Assembly (NCBI GenBank): GCA_023436615.1
Contig: JAEZIO010000014.1
Span: forward strand, 1 to 53,108
Direction of reading: 5' to 3'
From: Pseudomonadota bacterium
Lineage (GTDB): Bacteria > Pseudomonadota > Alphaproteobacteria > Sphingomonadales > Sphingomonadaceae
Length of the DNA: 53,108 bases
Below are positions 36,256-45,094 of the stretch, piece after piece. The notes below the pieces were generated by a model. That model saw nothing but the letters and a program-made list of their open reading frames with translations, ran no database searches and was not told the DNA's origin. Within the stretch, counting starts at the first letter, position 1. Each line of letters opens with the position of its first letter. Made by a program: the position numbers and the translations under genes.

Positions 36256-37299
36256 TCAGGCGGCGACGAGCAGGCCCTCGCGGAACACTTTTTCTTCCAG
36301 CGTCCGGCCCGCGCCGCGGGCGACACAGGTCAGCGGATCGTCGGCCACGTGCACGGGCAGCCCCGTTTCGTCGGCGATAATGACGCTGATATCGCGAAGC
36401 AGCGACCCGCCGCCGGTCATCGTGATGCCCTGGTCGATGACGTCGGCCGCGATTTCGGGCTGGGTGTTCTCGAGTGCGGCTCGGACGACCTGGACGATTC
36501 GGTTGACCGGCTCGGCAAGCGCCTCGGCAACCTGCGCTTGGCTGAGCGTGACCTCGCCCGGAATCCCCCGCGCGATGTCCCGCCCGCGCACCAGCGTCGT
36601 CAGCCCGACCCCGTCCGCTGGCGCCGTCGCCGTGCCGATCTCCAGCTTCACGCGCTCGGCCGTTCCTTCGCCGATGAGCAGATTGAAGTTGCGCCGCACG
36701 TAGGAGATGATCGCCTCGTCCATGCGGTCGCCGCCGACGCGCGACGAACAGCAATAAGCGAGACCCTGGAGCGAGATGACGCCGACCTCCGTGGTTCCGC
36801 CGCCGATGTCGACGATCATCGAGCCGATCGGGTCTGTCACCGGGAGCCCCGCCCCGATCGCTGCCGCCATCGGCTCCTCGAGCAGCGACACGCGATCGGA
36901 GCCGGCATTGCTCACCGCCTGGCGGATCGCGCGGCGCTCCACCGGCGTGGCCCCGGACGGGATGCAGATCACCACTTCGGGTCCGCGCGAAAAGCGGGTC
37001 GGGCCGCCGTGCGCCTTGCGGATGAAATGCTTGATCATCTCTTCGGCGACGTCGAGGTCGGCGATCACGCCGCTTCGAAGCGGCCGGATCGTCTCGACGT
37101 TGCCGGGCGTCTTGCCCATCATCAGCTTGGCGTCGTCGCCCACAGCGCGGACCCTTGGCAGACCGTCGCTGCCCCGCTCCATGGCCACGACGGACGGCTC
37201 GTTGATCACGACCCCTTCGCCCGCGACATGGACGACCGTGTTTGCAGTCCCGAGATCGATCGCCAGACCCCTCGGAGCGAATGTGAATAGATTGCGCAC
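36256..37299 (-). CDS. mreB: Rod shape-determining protein MreB
   Basis: 347-residue actin homologue that forms membrane filaments guiding lateral wall synthesis. Phosphate-binding loops GLAIDLGTANTVVHV and VDIGGGTTEVGVISLQG, plus the adenosine motif TGGGSLLRDI. An N-terminal amphipathic stretch MRNLFTF suits membrane binding. It is not followed by mreC/mreD here: 284 bp without genes and then an unrelated gene lie downstream, so this may be a detached mreB or one of two. Confidence 0.94.
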   Translation of the reverse strand: MRNLFTFAPRGLAIDLGTANTVVHVAGEGVVINEPSVVAMERGSDGLPRVRAVGDDAKLMMGKTPGNVETIRPLRSGVIADLDVAEEMIKHFIRKAHGGPTRFSRGPEVVICIPSGATPVERRAIRQAVSNAGSDRVSLLEEPMAAAIGAGLPVTDPIGSMIVDIGGGTTEVGVISLQGLAYCCSSRVGGDRMDEAIISYVRRNFNLLIGEGTAERVKLEIGTATAPADGVGLTTLVRGRDIARGIPGEVTLSQAQVAEALAEPVNRIVQVVRAALENTQPEIAADVIDQGITMTGGGSLLRDISVIIADETGLPVHVADDPLTCVARGAGRTLEEKVFREGLLVAA

Positions 37300-37548
37300 T
37301 GAAAATCCCCGCCCTTCCCCATTCCGGCCGCGTGACTCGCACCGGAAAATCGAAGCCTAGGCGGCGTTCCTGTTAATCCCAGCCGCACTTAACGGAGAAA
37401 CCGCAAGCTGTTGGTTTCGCACGGTGAGTTGCTCGATGGCCGTGGGCGGTGCCAACAGCGCAGACCCGCTTGCAGCGAACGACTGGGGACGGCACTAAAG
37501 CGGCGGAAGGGGACGGGCGTTGGCAACGATCGGTGGGGGCGAAGCGAC

Positions 37549-38631
37549 GTGACCGACGCGGCGCCCTTGGCCACCTATCGCTTCGACCGCTTCGAGCTCG
37601 ACCTCGGCGACCGTCAGCTCCGCGACGGCCATGCGACGGTCGAGGTCAAAAACCGTTACTTCGATGCGCTTGCCCTCCTCGTGCGCGAGCAAGGCAAGCT
37701 CGTCACCAAGGACCGCTTCCTCGACGAAGTGTGGCGCGGCGTGCCGGTCACCGACGAAGCGCTGACCCAGTGCGTGCGCACACTGCGCAGGCAGCTCGGG
37801 GACGACGCGGCCAACCCGCGCTTCATCGAAACCGTGCCGAAGCACGGCTATCGCTTCATTGCCGCGGTCGAGCCCGCCACCGGAGACGCGAAACAGCCCG
37901 CGGCACCGCAGCGCAAGCGCGCGCCGGACCTTCTGCTGCTCGGCGTCGCGGGCACCGTCGGCGGCGGCGTGGCCGGCGCTGTTGGGGGTCTGTTCTACGG
38001 CTTCGTCGCCGCCGCGCAGCCGGCCGAGCCCGGCGTGGGCGCGCTGTCGATCCTGCTGGTGCTGCTCGCTCTGACGACGCTGGTCGCGATCATCGGTGCG
38101 GCCGGGGTCGCCTTCGGCATTTCCGCGGCCATCGCCGCCTCGGGCCGCGTAGGGCCCTGGAGCATCGCCGGGGGTACGCTCGGTGGGCTGCTCGTTGGCG
38201 CCTTCGTCAAGCTGCTCGGCCTCGACGCGCTCACCCTTTTGTTCGGCCGCTCGCCCGGCGACATCACCGGCGCCCTGGAAGGCGCGATCCTCGGCGGCGC
38301 GGTTGGTCTCGCGGCCTGGCTCGGCGGGCTCGGGACGCGCAAATGGTCGCTTCGCGTGAACAGCGCGGCGGCCGCGCTCGGCGGCGGCCTCGCAGGCGCG
38401 GCAATCGCGATGGCCGGAGGCCATTTGATGGGCGGCAGCCTCGCACTCCTGGCGGAGCACTTTCCAGGCTCGCGGCTACGCCTCGACCGGATTGGCACGG
38501 CGATCGGCGAGCAGGGTTTCGGAGGCAATGCGCAACTGCTGACGAGCGCGCTGGAAGGGGCCCTGTTCGGCGCCTGCGTCATCGGCGCGATGGTCGTCGC
38601 CCGCCGCCGCGTCGAGGGTCGCGCGTCGTAG
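37549..38631 (+). CDS. Winged-helix regulator fused to a membrane domain
   Basis: About 360 residues from the GTG at 37549. N-terminal OmpR/PhoB-type winged helix (about 5-105: YRFDRFELDLGDRQLRDG, LTQCVRTLRRQLGDD, FIETVPKHGYRFIA), then a Gly/Ala-rich hydrophobic region with six or more predicted membrane spans (about 125-355). This is the CadC/ToxR layout, one-component membrane regulators with DNA-binding domain inside the cell, but here the rest is integral membrane rather than periplasmic. It may sense membrane state or a partner such as the TonB protein that follows. Confidence 0.82.
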   Translation: MTDAAPLATYRFDRFELDLGDRQLRDGHATVEVKNRYFDALALLVREQGKLVTKDRFLDEVWRGVPVTDEALTQCVRTLRRQLGDDAANPRFIETVPKHGYRFIAAVEPATGDAKQPAAPQRKRAPDLLLLGVAGTVGGGVAGAVGGLFYGFVAAAQPAEPGVGALSILLVLLALTTLVAIIGAAGVAFGISAAIAASGRVGPWSIAGGTLGGLLVGAFVKLLGLDALTLLFGRSPGDITGALEGAILGGAVGLAAWLGGLGTRKWSLRVNSAAAALGGGLAGAAIAMAGGHLMGGSLALLAEHFPGSRLRLDRIGTAIGEQGFGGNAQLLTSALEGALFGACVIGAMVVARRRVEGRAS

Positions 38632-38682
38632 CGAAAACTTTCGGCTGTTCGGGCGTTGGCTGAGGCGGGAGAGGCGCGAGAA

Positions 38683-39384
38683 ATGGCCTACCGAGCCGCG
38701 GATCGCAACGACCGCTTGAAAGCAATGATCGGCGCTGTTGCCGTTACCGCCGTCATCGGCGTGGGCATCCTCACGGGGCTCAACGTCGAGATCGTCCGCC
38801 ACGCGGTGGATCATTTGCAGACCTTCGACCTGCAGCTCCCCAAGCCGCCGCCGCCGGAGCCGCCCCCTCCGCCGCCCAAGCCGCAGCAGGCGAAGAAAGA
38901 GGAAGGCGCGCCGGCGGCACCCAAGGCCTCGCCCGTCGTCGCTCCCAAGCCCGAGGTGCAGCTTCCGACCAAGCAGGTGATTGCAGCCGCGACCGTCGCC
39001 GGGACAGGCAGCTCCTCGTCAAACGGCCAGGGCGGGGCCGGCACGGGCACGGGCGCCGGCGGAACCGGCACCGGACTTGGAGGCGGGGGCGGTGGCGGAT
39101 TCATGCCGGCCCAGCGGGTCAGCAAGATTCCTGACCGCGAATACCGCCATTTCGTGACCGTGAGCGGCATTCAGCGAGGGCGCGTCGGAATCACGATCAA
39201 GGTGAACACCGACGGCCGGCCGTCGAACTGCCGGATCGTCCGCTCGAGCGGCCTCGCTTCGGCGGATTCGCTGATGTGCCAGCTGACGCTGCAATATGTG
39301 CGCTTCCGGCCGGCTCGGGACCCGCAGGGCCGTCCCGTCGCGCAGGACATCACCTGGTTCCCCGACTGGTCTCCGAACCGCTGA
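38683..39384 (+). CDS. Energy transducer TonB
   Basis: 233 residues: one N-terminal membrane anchor (about 12-32), a proline/lysine spacer (PKPPPPEPPPPPPKPQ, about 48-65), a long Gly/Thr/Ser linker (about 110-140), and a C-terminal TonB domain (about 145-233, YRHFVTVSGIQRGRVGITIK ... VRFRPARDPQGR). It would link the proton-motive force to outer-membrane receptors. No exbB/exbD adjoin. The Gly-rich linker between spacer and domain is longer than in enteric TonB. Confidence 0.88.
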   Translation: MAYRAADRNDRLKAMIGAVAVTAVIGVGILTGLNVEIVRHAVDHLQTFDLQLPKPPPPEPPPPPPKPQQAKKEEGAPAAPKASPVVAPKPEVQLPTKQVIAAATVAGTGSSSSNGQGGAGTGTGAGGTGTGLGGGGGGGFMPAQRVSKIPDREYRHFVTVSGIQRGRVGITIKVNTDGRPSNCRIVRSSGLASADSLMCQLTLQYVRFRPARDPQGRPVAQDITWFPDWSPNR

Positions 39385-39393
39385 GGCGCGCCG

Positions 39394-40776
39394 TCAGCGC
39401 GAGGCGACCGTCCCGCCGCCGACGCCCAGCTCGGCCAGCCGCTGCGCGTCCCAGCCGTAGACGTCGTTGAGATAGGTGATGGTGGACCCGTTGGGCACGG
39501 CGGTCAGATAGGTCACGTAGACCGGCACCGGCTTGTCGAGCGGCACGGGAATGTCGGGATCCTTCGACGTGGCCTTGAGCTCGCGCCCGAACAGCCATTC
39601 GCCGAGGCGGTCGGCGTCCTCCAGCCGGATGCAGCCGCCGCTGAACAGCCGCGTCTCCTCGGTCAGGAGCTCGCGGTCCGGCGTATCGTGCATGTACACG
39701 CCATAGGGGTTGGGGAACGTGAACTTGACCTTGCCCAGCGCATTGCCGGGCCCCGGCACCTGCCGCACGCGCACCTCGAGCGTGCCGTCGGCGACGGCCT
39801 TCCAGTCGATCGTCGCCGGATCGATCTGCGAGGGATTGTCGCTCCAGTCGGAAAGCACCTGGTAACCGTGCTTCTTGAGATATCCGAGGCCGAACTTGAC
39901 GACATTCGGGGCGATACGCTCGGCGGCGAGGTCGGGCGGCACGTTCCAATAGGGGTTGAGGCTGGCTTGGCGGACGAACGACGCCATCATCGGCGTGCGG
40001 TTGTTGTCCTTCTGCTTGCCGACGACGACCTTCATCGAATCGACGAGCCGGTCGCCTTCGTACATGTAGAGCGTTTGCGCCGCGGCATTGACCACGATCG
40101 ATCGCGGCCAGCCCGCCGGCAGCGCCCGCGCCCGCTGGAGGTTGATGCGAAGCAGGCTGCGTTGCTTCTCGCCGTCGTAATTGCCCGAAACCAGCGCCCG
40201 CCGAAGCGGCGCATAGGCCGGGTTCATCCATCCCATGCCGGAGACGAAGGTCTCCAGCGACGGTGCCGCCGCCGCCATCTGCAGCAGCCGGCCCGCGGAC
40301 GGCGCGTCCGATCGCAGCTGCGGATCGAGATATTTCACTTCGGGCGAGCCGGCGCTGCGAAGGTCGCGGGCATAAGCGACGAATGCCGTGCTGATGAGCA
40401 TGTCGGCCTTGCGCGCGGCCCCCTCATTGCCGTCGGCAGCCTTGCGCAACAGCTTGTCGAGGCCCTCGGGCGCGTATCGCGCGGGATCCAGGCCGTCGAT
40501 CCGGGCGCTGCGCATCAGGCTCAGCAGCTGCTGCGCCGCGGGCGTCAGCTGGCCGGCCTGCAGCCACAATGGGCGCTCGGCGCGTGAATCGTAGAAGCTT
40601 TCCACGACGCGGCCGGAATCGACCGCGACAGTCGCCGCGTGCGCGGCGCTCGGGAAAGAGACCGGCGCCGCTGCAATGACTGCAACGGCGCCGGCAAGTG
40701 TCGAGAAGGTGCGCACCGGCGCGAAGCCGGTGCGCTTGGTACGAACCTTCACTTCGAGGCCATTAGCCGCGCTCAC
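39394..40776 (-). CDS. L,D-transpeptidase, YcbB-like
   Basis: 460 residues. An N-terminal signal or anchor (about 25-48), a helical scaffold with peptidoglycan-binding-like segment (SLMRSARIDGLDPARYAP), and a YkuD catalytic domain with H...SGGCIRLED (nucleophile Cys). Makes 3-3 peptidoglycan cross-links or anchors proteins. Convergent with the TonB gene (9-nt gap). Its start overlaps the end of the upstream lipoprotein gene by 14 nt. Confidence 0.9.
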   Translation of the reverse strand: MSAANGLEVKVRTKRTGFAPVRTFSTLAGAVAVIAAAPVSFPSAAHAATVAVDSGRVVESFYDSRAERPLWLQAGQLTPAAQQLLSLMRSARIDGLDPARYAPEGLDKLLRKAADGNEGAARKADMLISTAFVAYARDLRSAGSPEVKYLDPQLRSDAPSAGRLLQMAAAAPSLETFVSGMGWMNPAYAPLRRALVSGNYDGEKQRSLLRINLQRARALPAGWPRSIVVNAAAQTLYMYEGDRLVDSMKVVVGKQKDNNRTPMMASFVRQASLNPYWNVPPDLAAERIAPNVVKFGLGYLKKHGYQVLSDWSDNPSQIDPATIDWKAVADGTLEVRVRQVPGPGNALGKVKFTFPNPYGVYMHDTPDRELLTEETRLFSGGCIRLEDADRLGEWLFGRELKATSKDPDIPVPLDKPVPVYVTYLTAVPNGSTITYLNDVYGWDAQRLAELGVGGGTVASR

Positions 40777-41308
40777 CGCTCCGGACCGGAGTAGTGTACG
40801 CGGGGGTCGTCGTGGCCTGCGGCTGCCCAGGATAATAGGTGCCGTTGTAGATGTAGCCGTCGACCCGGCCGTCGTTGTTGTTGTCGGCCCAGATCGCGCC
40901 GGCGAGACCGCCGACCGCTGCGCCGATGACTGCGCCTTCGATGACGCTCACGCCCGGAATGATCGCACCGGCGGCTGCGCCGAGAGCGGCGCCGCCGAGG
41001 GCGCCGGTCGCAACGCGGCCGAGGGTCGGGTCATAACCGGCCGGAGTGCCGGCGTAGTAATTGCCGTTGTAGGTGTAGCCGTCGACATAGCCGTCGCCGT
41101 TGCGATCGGTCCACAGAGCGCCGGCCAGGCCGCCGATCGCCGCGCCGGCAATCGCGCCTTCAGCGACGCTGACGCCAGGGACCACCGCGCCGACAGCAGC
41201 GCCGCCGAGACCGCCGACCGCAGCGTTGCGAGCGACGTTCGGGTTGTTCGCGCAGGCGGCGAGGGACGCCGTAGCGGCCACCGTCAGGACCAAGATGGAT
41301 TTACGCAT
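40763..41308 (-). CDS. Glycine-zipper lipoprotein with two tandem repeats and EF-hand-like loops
   Basis: 181 residues from the ATG at 41308 (MRKSILVLTVAATASLAAC, lipobox LAAC at 16-19). The mature part is two tandem repeats of about 60 residues (about 29-88 and 89-152), each a glycine-zipper segment (GGLGGAAVGAVVPGVS, then AIGGLAGALW) followed by an Asp-rich loop (DRNGDGYVDG in repeat 1, DNNNDGRVDG in repeat 2) and YNG(N/T)YY. The loops fit the DxNxDGxxDG calcium-binding pattern. Probably an outer-membrane lipoprotein; function unknown. The upstream leader (41309-41485) divides it from the divergent arsC gene. Confidence 0.88.
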   Translation of the reverse strand: MRKSILVLTVAATASLAACANNPNVARNAAVGGLGGAAVGAVVPGVSVAEGAIAGAAIGGLAGALWTDRNGDGYVDGYTYNGNYYAGTPAGYDPTLGRVATGALGGAALGAAAGAIIPGVSVIEGAVIGAAVGGLAGAIWADNNNDGRVDGYIYNGTYYPGQPQATTTPAYTTPVRSGERG

Positions 41309-41485
41309 CGATTTTCTCCCGTGTAGTTGATCAACCGGACCATGCCCCGGGACCCAGGTTCCCCCCGGCGGGGTGCACGTGTCACGAGGCCGAAACGAGG
41401 CTCGCGCAACATCGTTCCGGCAACGCGACAATGCTTGACGGTCCCGGTGGTTGCAGGAAAATGGCTGAGAGGAGCAGCACGGCCA

Positions 41486-41845
41486 ATGAACCGTTCCACC
41501 AAGGCGACGATCTTCCACAACCCGATGTGCGGGACATCGCGCAAGACGCTCGACATTCTCCGCGATTCCGGAGTCGACGTGTGGATCCGCGAATATCTCA
41601 AGGATCCCCCTACGCGAGAGGAGCTTAAGGCGCTCTACGAAAGCGCCGGGATCACCCCGCGCGAGGGCTTGCGCGCCAAGGAGCCGATTGCCGCCGAGCT
41701 CGGCCTGACCGCCCCGGACGTCGACGACGACACCATCCTCGATGCGATGATCGAGCATCCGATCCTGATCGAACGGCCGCTCGTCGCCACCGAAAAAGGC
41801 GTCAGGCTGTGCCGTCCGCAGGACAAAGTGCGGGAGATTCTCTAA
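41486..41845 (+). CDS. arsC: Arsenate reductase, glutaredoxin-dependent type
   Basis: 119 residues from the ATG at 41486. The catalytic cysteine is C15 in MCGTSRKTLDIL, followed by LKDPPTREELKAL and HPILIERPLVATEKGVRLCRP, all ArsC hallmarks. Reduces arsenate to arsenite. No arsR or arsenite pump is adjacent, so it may be a general ArsC-family reductase. aat follows after 10 nt. Confidence 0.92.
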   Translation: MNRSTKATIFHNPMCGTSRKTLDILRDSGVDVWIREYLKDPPTREELKALYESAGITPREGLRAKEPIAAELGLTAPDVDDDTILDAMIEHPILIERPLVATEKGVRLCRPQDKVREIL

Positions 41846-41855
41846 GCTCGGGCGA

Positions 41856-42581
41856 GTGACTCGGCTCGATCCGCGCCTCCTGCTTCAGGGCTATGCGATG
41901 GGAATTTTCCCGATGGCGGACAGCCGCGACGCGGCCGACGTCTTCTGGGTCGAGCCGCGAAACCGCGCGATCATCCCCATCGACTCGTTCCACGTCTCGC
42001 GGTCGCTGAAGCGGACCCTGGTCTCGAACAAGTTCGCCGTGACCCTCGATCGCGACTTCAGCGGCGTCATCGAGGCTTGCGCCAATCGCCCGGAAACCTG
42101 GATCAACGCCGACATCGAACGCGCGATGCTCGCTCTGAACCGGCTCGGCCATGCCCATTCGATCGAGGTGTGGCACGGCGCCGGAGCAGCGGCCGAGCTC
42201 GTCGGCGGCCTCTATGGGGTCAAGCTGGGCCGCGCCTTCTTCGGCGAGAGCATGTTCAGCCGGATGACCGACGCGTCGAAGGTCGCGCTCGCCTGGCTGG
42301 TCGCGCGGCTGAAGGTGGGCGGCTACATCCTGCTCGACTGCCAGTTCATGACCGAGCACCTGGCCTCGCTCGGCGCCGTCGACGTTCCGCGCGACGATTA
42401 TGTGGCGTTGCTGTCGACCGCGCTCGGCGACGGCGATTCGGCAGGCGGTGCTTCGGCGGCCGGCGCAGCCCGTCCCGGCGATCTCTGGGCGCTCGACCGG
42501 CTGCTCGATTCCACCGGCGCGGCCGGCGCCGGCGGCCCCGCCGGGAAAGTCATCGCGCAGCTCTTGGGCCAGACGTCGTAG
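41856..42581 (+). CDS. aat: Leucyl/phenylalanyl-tRNA-protein transferase
   Basis: Adds Leu or Phe to N-terminal Arg/Lys of proteins, feeding them to ClpAP/ClpS. 241 residues from a GTG at 41856. Motifs: GYAMGIFPMAD, VFWVEPRNRAIIP, HSIEVWH, GVKLGRAFFGESMFS and LDCQFMTEHLASLGA. A low-complexity Ala/Gly segment precedes the C-terminal IAQLLGQTS. Its 3' end overlaps the DUF2155 gene on the opposite strand by 184 nt. Confidence 0.95.
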   Translation: MTRLDPRLLLQGYAMGIFPMADSRDAADVFWVEPRNRAIIPIDSFHVSRSLKRTLVSNKFAVTLDRDFSGVIEACANRPETWINADIERAMLALNRLGHAHSIEVWHGAGAAAELVGGLYGVKLGRAFFGESMFSRMTDASKVALAWLVARLKVGGYILLDCQFMTEHLASLGAVDVPRDDYVALLSTALGDGDSAGGASAAGAARPGDLWALDRLLDSTGAAGAGGPAGKVIAQLLGQTS

Positions 42582-42988
42582 ACGGGGTGCTCGACCACGT
42601 TCAGCGAAGGCGATTCCTTGTAGACCCAGCCCGAGAAGACCCGCCGCCACTTGTTGTCCGTGCCTTCGACCTCGAGCTGCAGGAACGCGCCGGTCAGCTT
42701 CTCGGCTTCCCACGGGGCGGTCGTCTCGCAGGCGCGCAGGCGCACCACCGCGTCCTTCACCCGGATCGCCTGCCCCGGCTTCATCGTCAGGTCGCGAACG
42801 ATGCCGTTGCGCTTGTTGAGCAAGCCGATCACGGCGACTCGTTCGGCCATAGGAGTCAGCCCGGCTTCCTTGCCGGTGAGGACCTGCCCTTGCTGTGTCC
42901 CGCCGCGCTGCTGCCGCGGCTGCTCGCCGCGGCCGCAGCCGCCGACGAGCACTGCGAGACCAAGCGCAATGGCCGCGGCTCGTTTCAC
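42398..42988 (-). CDS. DUF2155 lipoprotein
   Basis: 196 residues from a GTG at 42988, just after the NDUFA12 stop. Signal segment ends in VGGC (lipobox). The DUF2155 domain covers about 45-140 (GLLNKRNGIVRDLTMKPGQ, RLRACETTAPWE, FSGWVYKESPSLNVVEHPVYDVW, KSC). A Pro/Ala/Ser-rich tail of about 50 residues follows and lies entirely opposite aat. The gene is paired with NDUFA12 in many alphaproteobacteria. Confidence 0.9.
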   Translation of the reverse strand: MKRAAAIALGLAVLVGGCGRGEQPRQQRGGTQQGQVLTGKEAGLTPMAERVAVIGLLNKRNGIVRDLTMKPGQAIRVKDAVVRLRACETTAPWEAEKLTGAFLQLEVEGTDNKWRRVFSGWVYKESPSLNVVEHPVYDVWPKSCAMTFPAGPPAPAAPVESSSRSSAQRSPGRAAPAAEAPPAESPSPSAVDSNAT

Positions 42989-42990
42989 CT

Positions 42991-43374
42991 CTATTCGGGG
43001 ATCCAGGGCTGGTAGTCGCCGGTCGATGCCGGGCGGATCTTCTGCGATCCCAGCGCCCCGTCGGGCCGGAACGCGGCCATGGTCCCGGTCGCGTTCGGGA
43101 CGGGCTTCTTCTGCCACTTGCGCACCGGCGGCAGCGCTTTTTCGGGCAGCTCCTCGATCGTGCCCTTCAGCCACGCCTGCCAGGCAGGGGGGACTCGGCT
43201 TCCGTCATTGTTGCCGGCGTAGACGACCCAGCGCTTGGCCGGGTTCTTCTTCGACTGGTAATAGAGGTTCCCGTCGTCGTCGCGCCCGACCTCGTTGCCG
43301 AACCGCCACGTGAAGAGCTTCGTGCCCCACGTGTCGCCGTTCCACCAGGTGAAGGTTCTCGACCAGAATCCCAT
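42991..43374 (-). CDS. NADH:ubiquinone oxidoreductase subunit NDUFA12 family
   Basis: 127 residues. Alphaproteobacterial relatives of the mitochondrial complex I accessory subunit. Conserved words: WWNGDTWGTKLFTWRFG, VGRDDDGNLYYQSK, RRWVVY-like KRWVVYAGNNDGSRVPP and WLKGTIEELP. The nuo operon is not in this window, as is usual for this subunit. Operon with the DUF2155 gene. Confidence 0.95.
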   Translation of the reverse strand: MGFWSRTFTWWNGDTWGTKLFTWRFGNEVGRDDDGNLYYQSKKNPAKRWVVYAGNNDGSRVPPAWQAWLKGTIEELPEKALPPVRKWQKKPVPNATGTMAAFRPDGALGSQKIRPASTGDYQPWIPE

Positions 43375-43517
43375 GGCGCGTGCCTCTGCCCCGTCAGTGG
43401 TGAGAGTGCAAGGCGGGAGGGCGGACAGCGGCGCAAATGTACGCTTTCGATCCGGTTGCGGACGTTAGGCGATAATGCAAAATTGGCGTCACCGGATCGC
43501 CTTGCGAAGGGACAGTG

Positions 43518-43895
43518 ATGTCCAGGCTTGTCGTACTCGTTTCAGTCTTCGCGCTGGCATTCGCCATCCCCGCGAACGCGGAACGCTGGCAGGACCGTGT
43601 CGATAACGATCGCGTGAAGACTCGTCTCGATCTCGATGGTTTCAGGCGAGACGGGCGTTTGCTGACCTACCGGATGGAAATCACAGTCAAGGGGACTCCT
43701 GACCATCCAGGAACGCGAACCGTCAGCACCTCCGTGATCGATTGCCGCACGAACATGCGCAAGAACCTTGCTACCGAAACCTTCCTGCCAGACGGATCGG
43801 TGCAGAAGAAGCACGGTGCCAATCGCTGGATGACGCTCAAGGATTGGGAATTCGCTGTCGGGGTTCGAAATGATTATTGCGGCGCCGCCGATTGA
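43518..43895 (+). CDS. Small secreted protein, function unknown
   Basis: 125 residues from the ATG at 43518, with GAAGGGA upstream (43505-43511). A clear signal peptide (about 1-21, ending PANAE). The mature protein is basic and has two cysteines (VIDCRTNMRKN and NDYCGAAD), likely disulfide-bonded, with a TYRMEITVKG strand region. No family recognised; codon use is less GC3-biased than neighbours, hinting at faster evolution or later acquisition. Confidence 0.65.
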   Translation: MSRLVVLVSVFALAFAIPANAERWQDRVDNDRVKTRLDLDGFRRDGRLLTYRMEITVKGTPDHPGTRTVSTSVIDCRTNMRKNLATETFLPDGSVQKKHGANRWMTLKDWEFAVGVRNDYCGAAD

Positions 43896-43919
43896 GAAAT
43901 CACCTCCGAGTGCCGTCCA

Positions 43920-44417
43920 CTACCACTCCACCCTGTCGCCCGGCTTGATCCCGAGCTGCGCTGCGCGGCCCGCGGCGATCTCGAGCACCGCCGCGACCGG
44001 CTCGCCGGCGGGAACCGGCGTTTCGTCGAGCGCCTTGGCGGTCGCGATCCGCGCGATCGTCCCGTCGGCGCGGATGAAGATCATGTCGAGCGGGATCAAG
44101 GTGTTGCGCATCCAGAAGGCGACGTTCTGGGGCGGGTCGTAGGGGAAGACCATGCCCTTGTCGGGCGCGAGCGCGGTGACGAACATCAGCCCGCGCTCCT
44201 GCTGCTCCGCCGTCCGGGCGACGTCCACGGTGAAGCGGTGCACGCCGGTCGCGGAAGTGATTGTCAGCGGCACCTGTTCGAGCCCCGTTTGCGGCTGTCC
44301 GCCGGGAGCTTGCACGGGGAGCGGTTCAGGCTGGTTGGCCACGGCCTGGTTCGGGTTCGCCTGCGGACTGCAGGCCACGGCGGCGAGTGCGGCAAGCGCA
44401 ACTGGAACCCGATTCAC
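43920..44417 (-). CDS. DUF192 lipoprotein
   Basis: 165 residues: lipobox-like VACS at about 13-16 and a DUF192 domain (about 52-165: HRFTVDVARTAEQQERGLMF, MVFPYDPPQNVAFWMRNTLI, PLDMIFIRADGTI, GVAVLE-like AAVLEIAAGRAAQLGIKPGD). Function unknown. Operon with the cold-shock gene just upstream (4-nt overlap). Confidence 0.9.
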   Translation of the reverse strand: MNRVPVALAALAAVACSPQANPNQAVANQPEPLPVQAPGGQPQTGLEQVPLTITSATGVHRFTVDVARTAEQQERGLMFVTALAPDKGMVFPYDPPQNVAFWMRNTLIPLDMIFIRADGTIARIATAKALDETPVPAGEPVAAVLEIAAGRAAQLGIKPGDRVEW

Positions 44418-45064
44418 GACAGCGGCCGCAGTTCCACCGCCGTCAGGCCTTTCCTGCCTTCGGCGATACGCGCCTCGACCGACTGGCCCTGCTGAAGTTC
44501 GCTAAGTCCCGAATGACGCACGGTTTCCATGTGCACGAAAATATCCTGGTCGTCGATTCCGGGGCGGTTGAGGAAGCCATAGCCCTTCGCCCGGTTGAAC
44601 CATTTGACGTCGACCAGTTCGAAATCGCCGGCGTTCTCGACCAGCACCGTGCGGTTCGCCCGTTCACCCGGCTGGGAAACGCGGCGCGGCGGCGTGACCG
44701 CGTCACTGACGTCGATCGAGAGGATCTTCTTTGCCTGCAGCCCGCGCTCGAGCCGCGCCGGGATGCATTCGACCAGAGCGCCCTCGGGCAGGCTTCGGCG
44801 CCCATGCTCCTTCAGCACGCTGAAGTGCACCAGGATGTCGCCGTCCACCGCCTCGCTGACGAGGAAACCGAAGCCGCGAGTCGCGTCGAACCACTTCACG
44901 CGGGCGGAGACCGCCCCGTCTTCCTCGTCGAGGGGACTTACCACCAGCGCTTCGTCAGCCTGAATTTCGACGCAGAGGGGCGCAGGCGAGACCTCAATGA
45001 TCGGCTCGGGGGCCGGTTCGGGTTGGGGTGTCTTCGTGCGTACCACGCCGAGCCTGTAACACAA
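44414..45064 (-). CDS. Double cold-shock domain protein
   Basis: 216 residues with two cold-shock domains: about 52-120 (RVKWFDATRGFGFL, GDILVHFSVLKE) and about 150-216 (DVKWFNRAKGYGFL, QDIFVHMETVRHSG). Each has the RNP1/RNP2-like nucleic-acid-binding faces. The first 48 residues are a Pro/Glu-rich lead. Twin-domain cold-shock proteins are typical of alphaproteobacteria. A GTG start at codon 8 is possible. Confidence 0.92.
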   Translation of the reverse strand: MCYRLGVVRTKTPQPEPAPEPIIEVSPAPLCVEIQADEALVVSPLDEEDGAVSARVKWFDATRGFGFLVSEAVDGDILVHFSVLKEHGRRSLPEGALVECIPARLERGLQAKKILSIDVSDAVTPPRRVSQPGERANRTVLVENAGDFELVDVKWFNRAKGYGFLNRPGIDDQDIFVHMETVRHSGLSELQQGQSVEARIAEGRKGLTAVELRPLS

Positions 45065-45094
45065 GTTATCTGTCGGGAAACCGACTTAGGCTTC

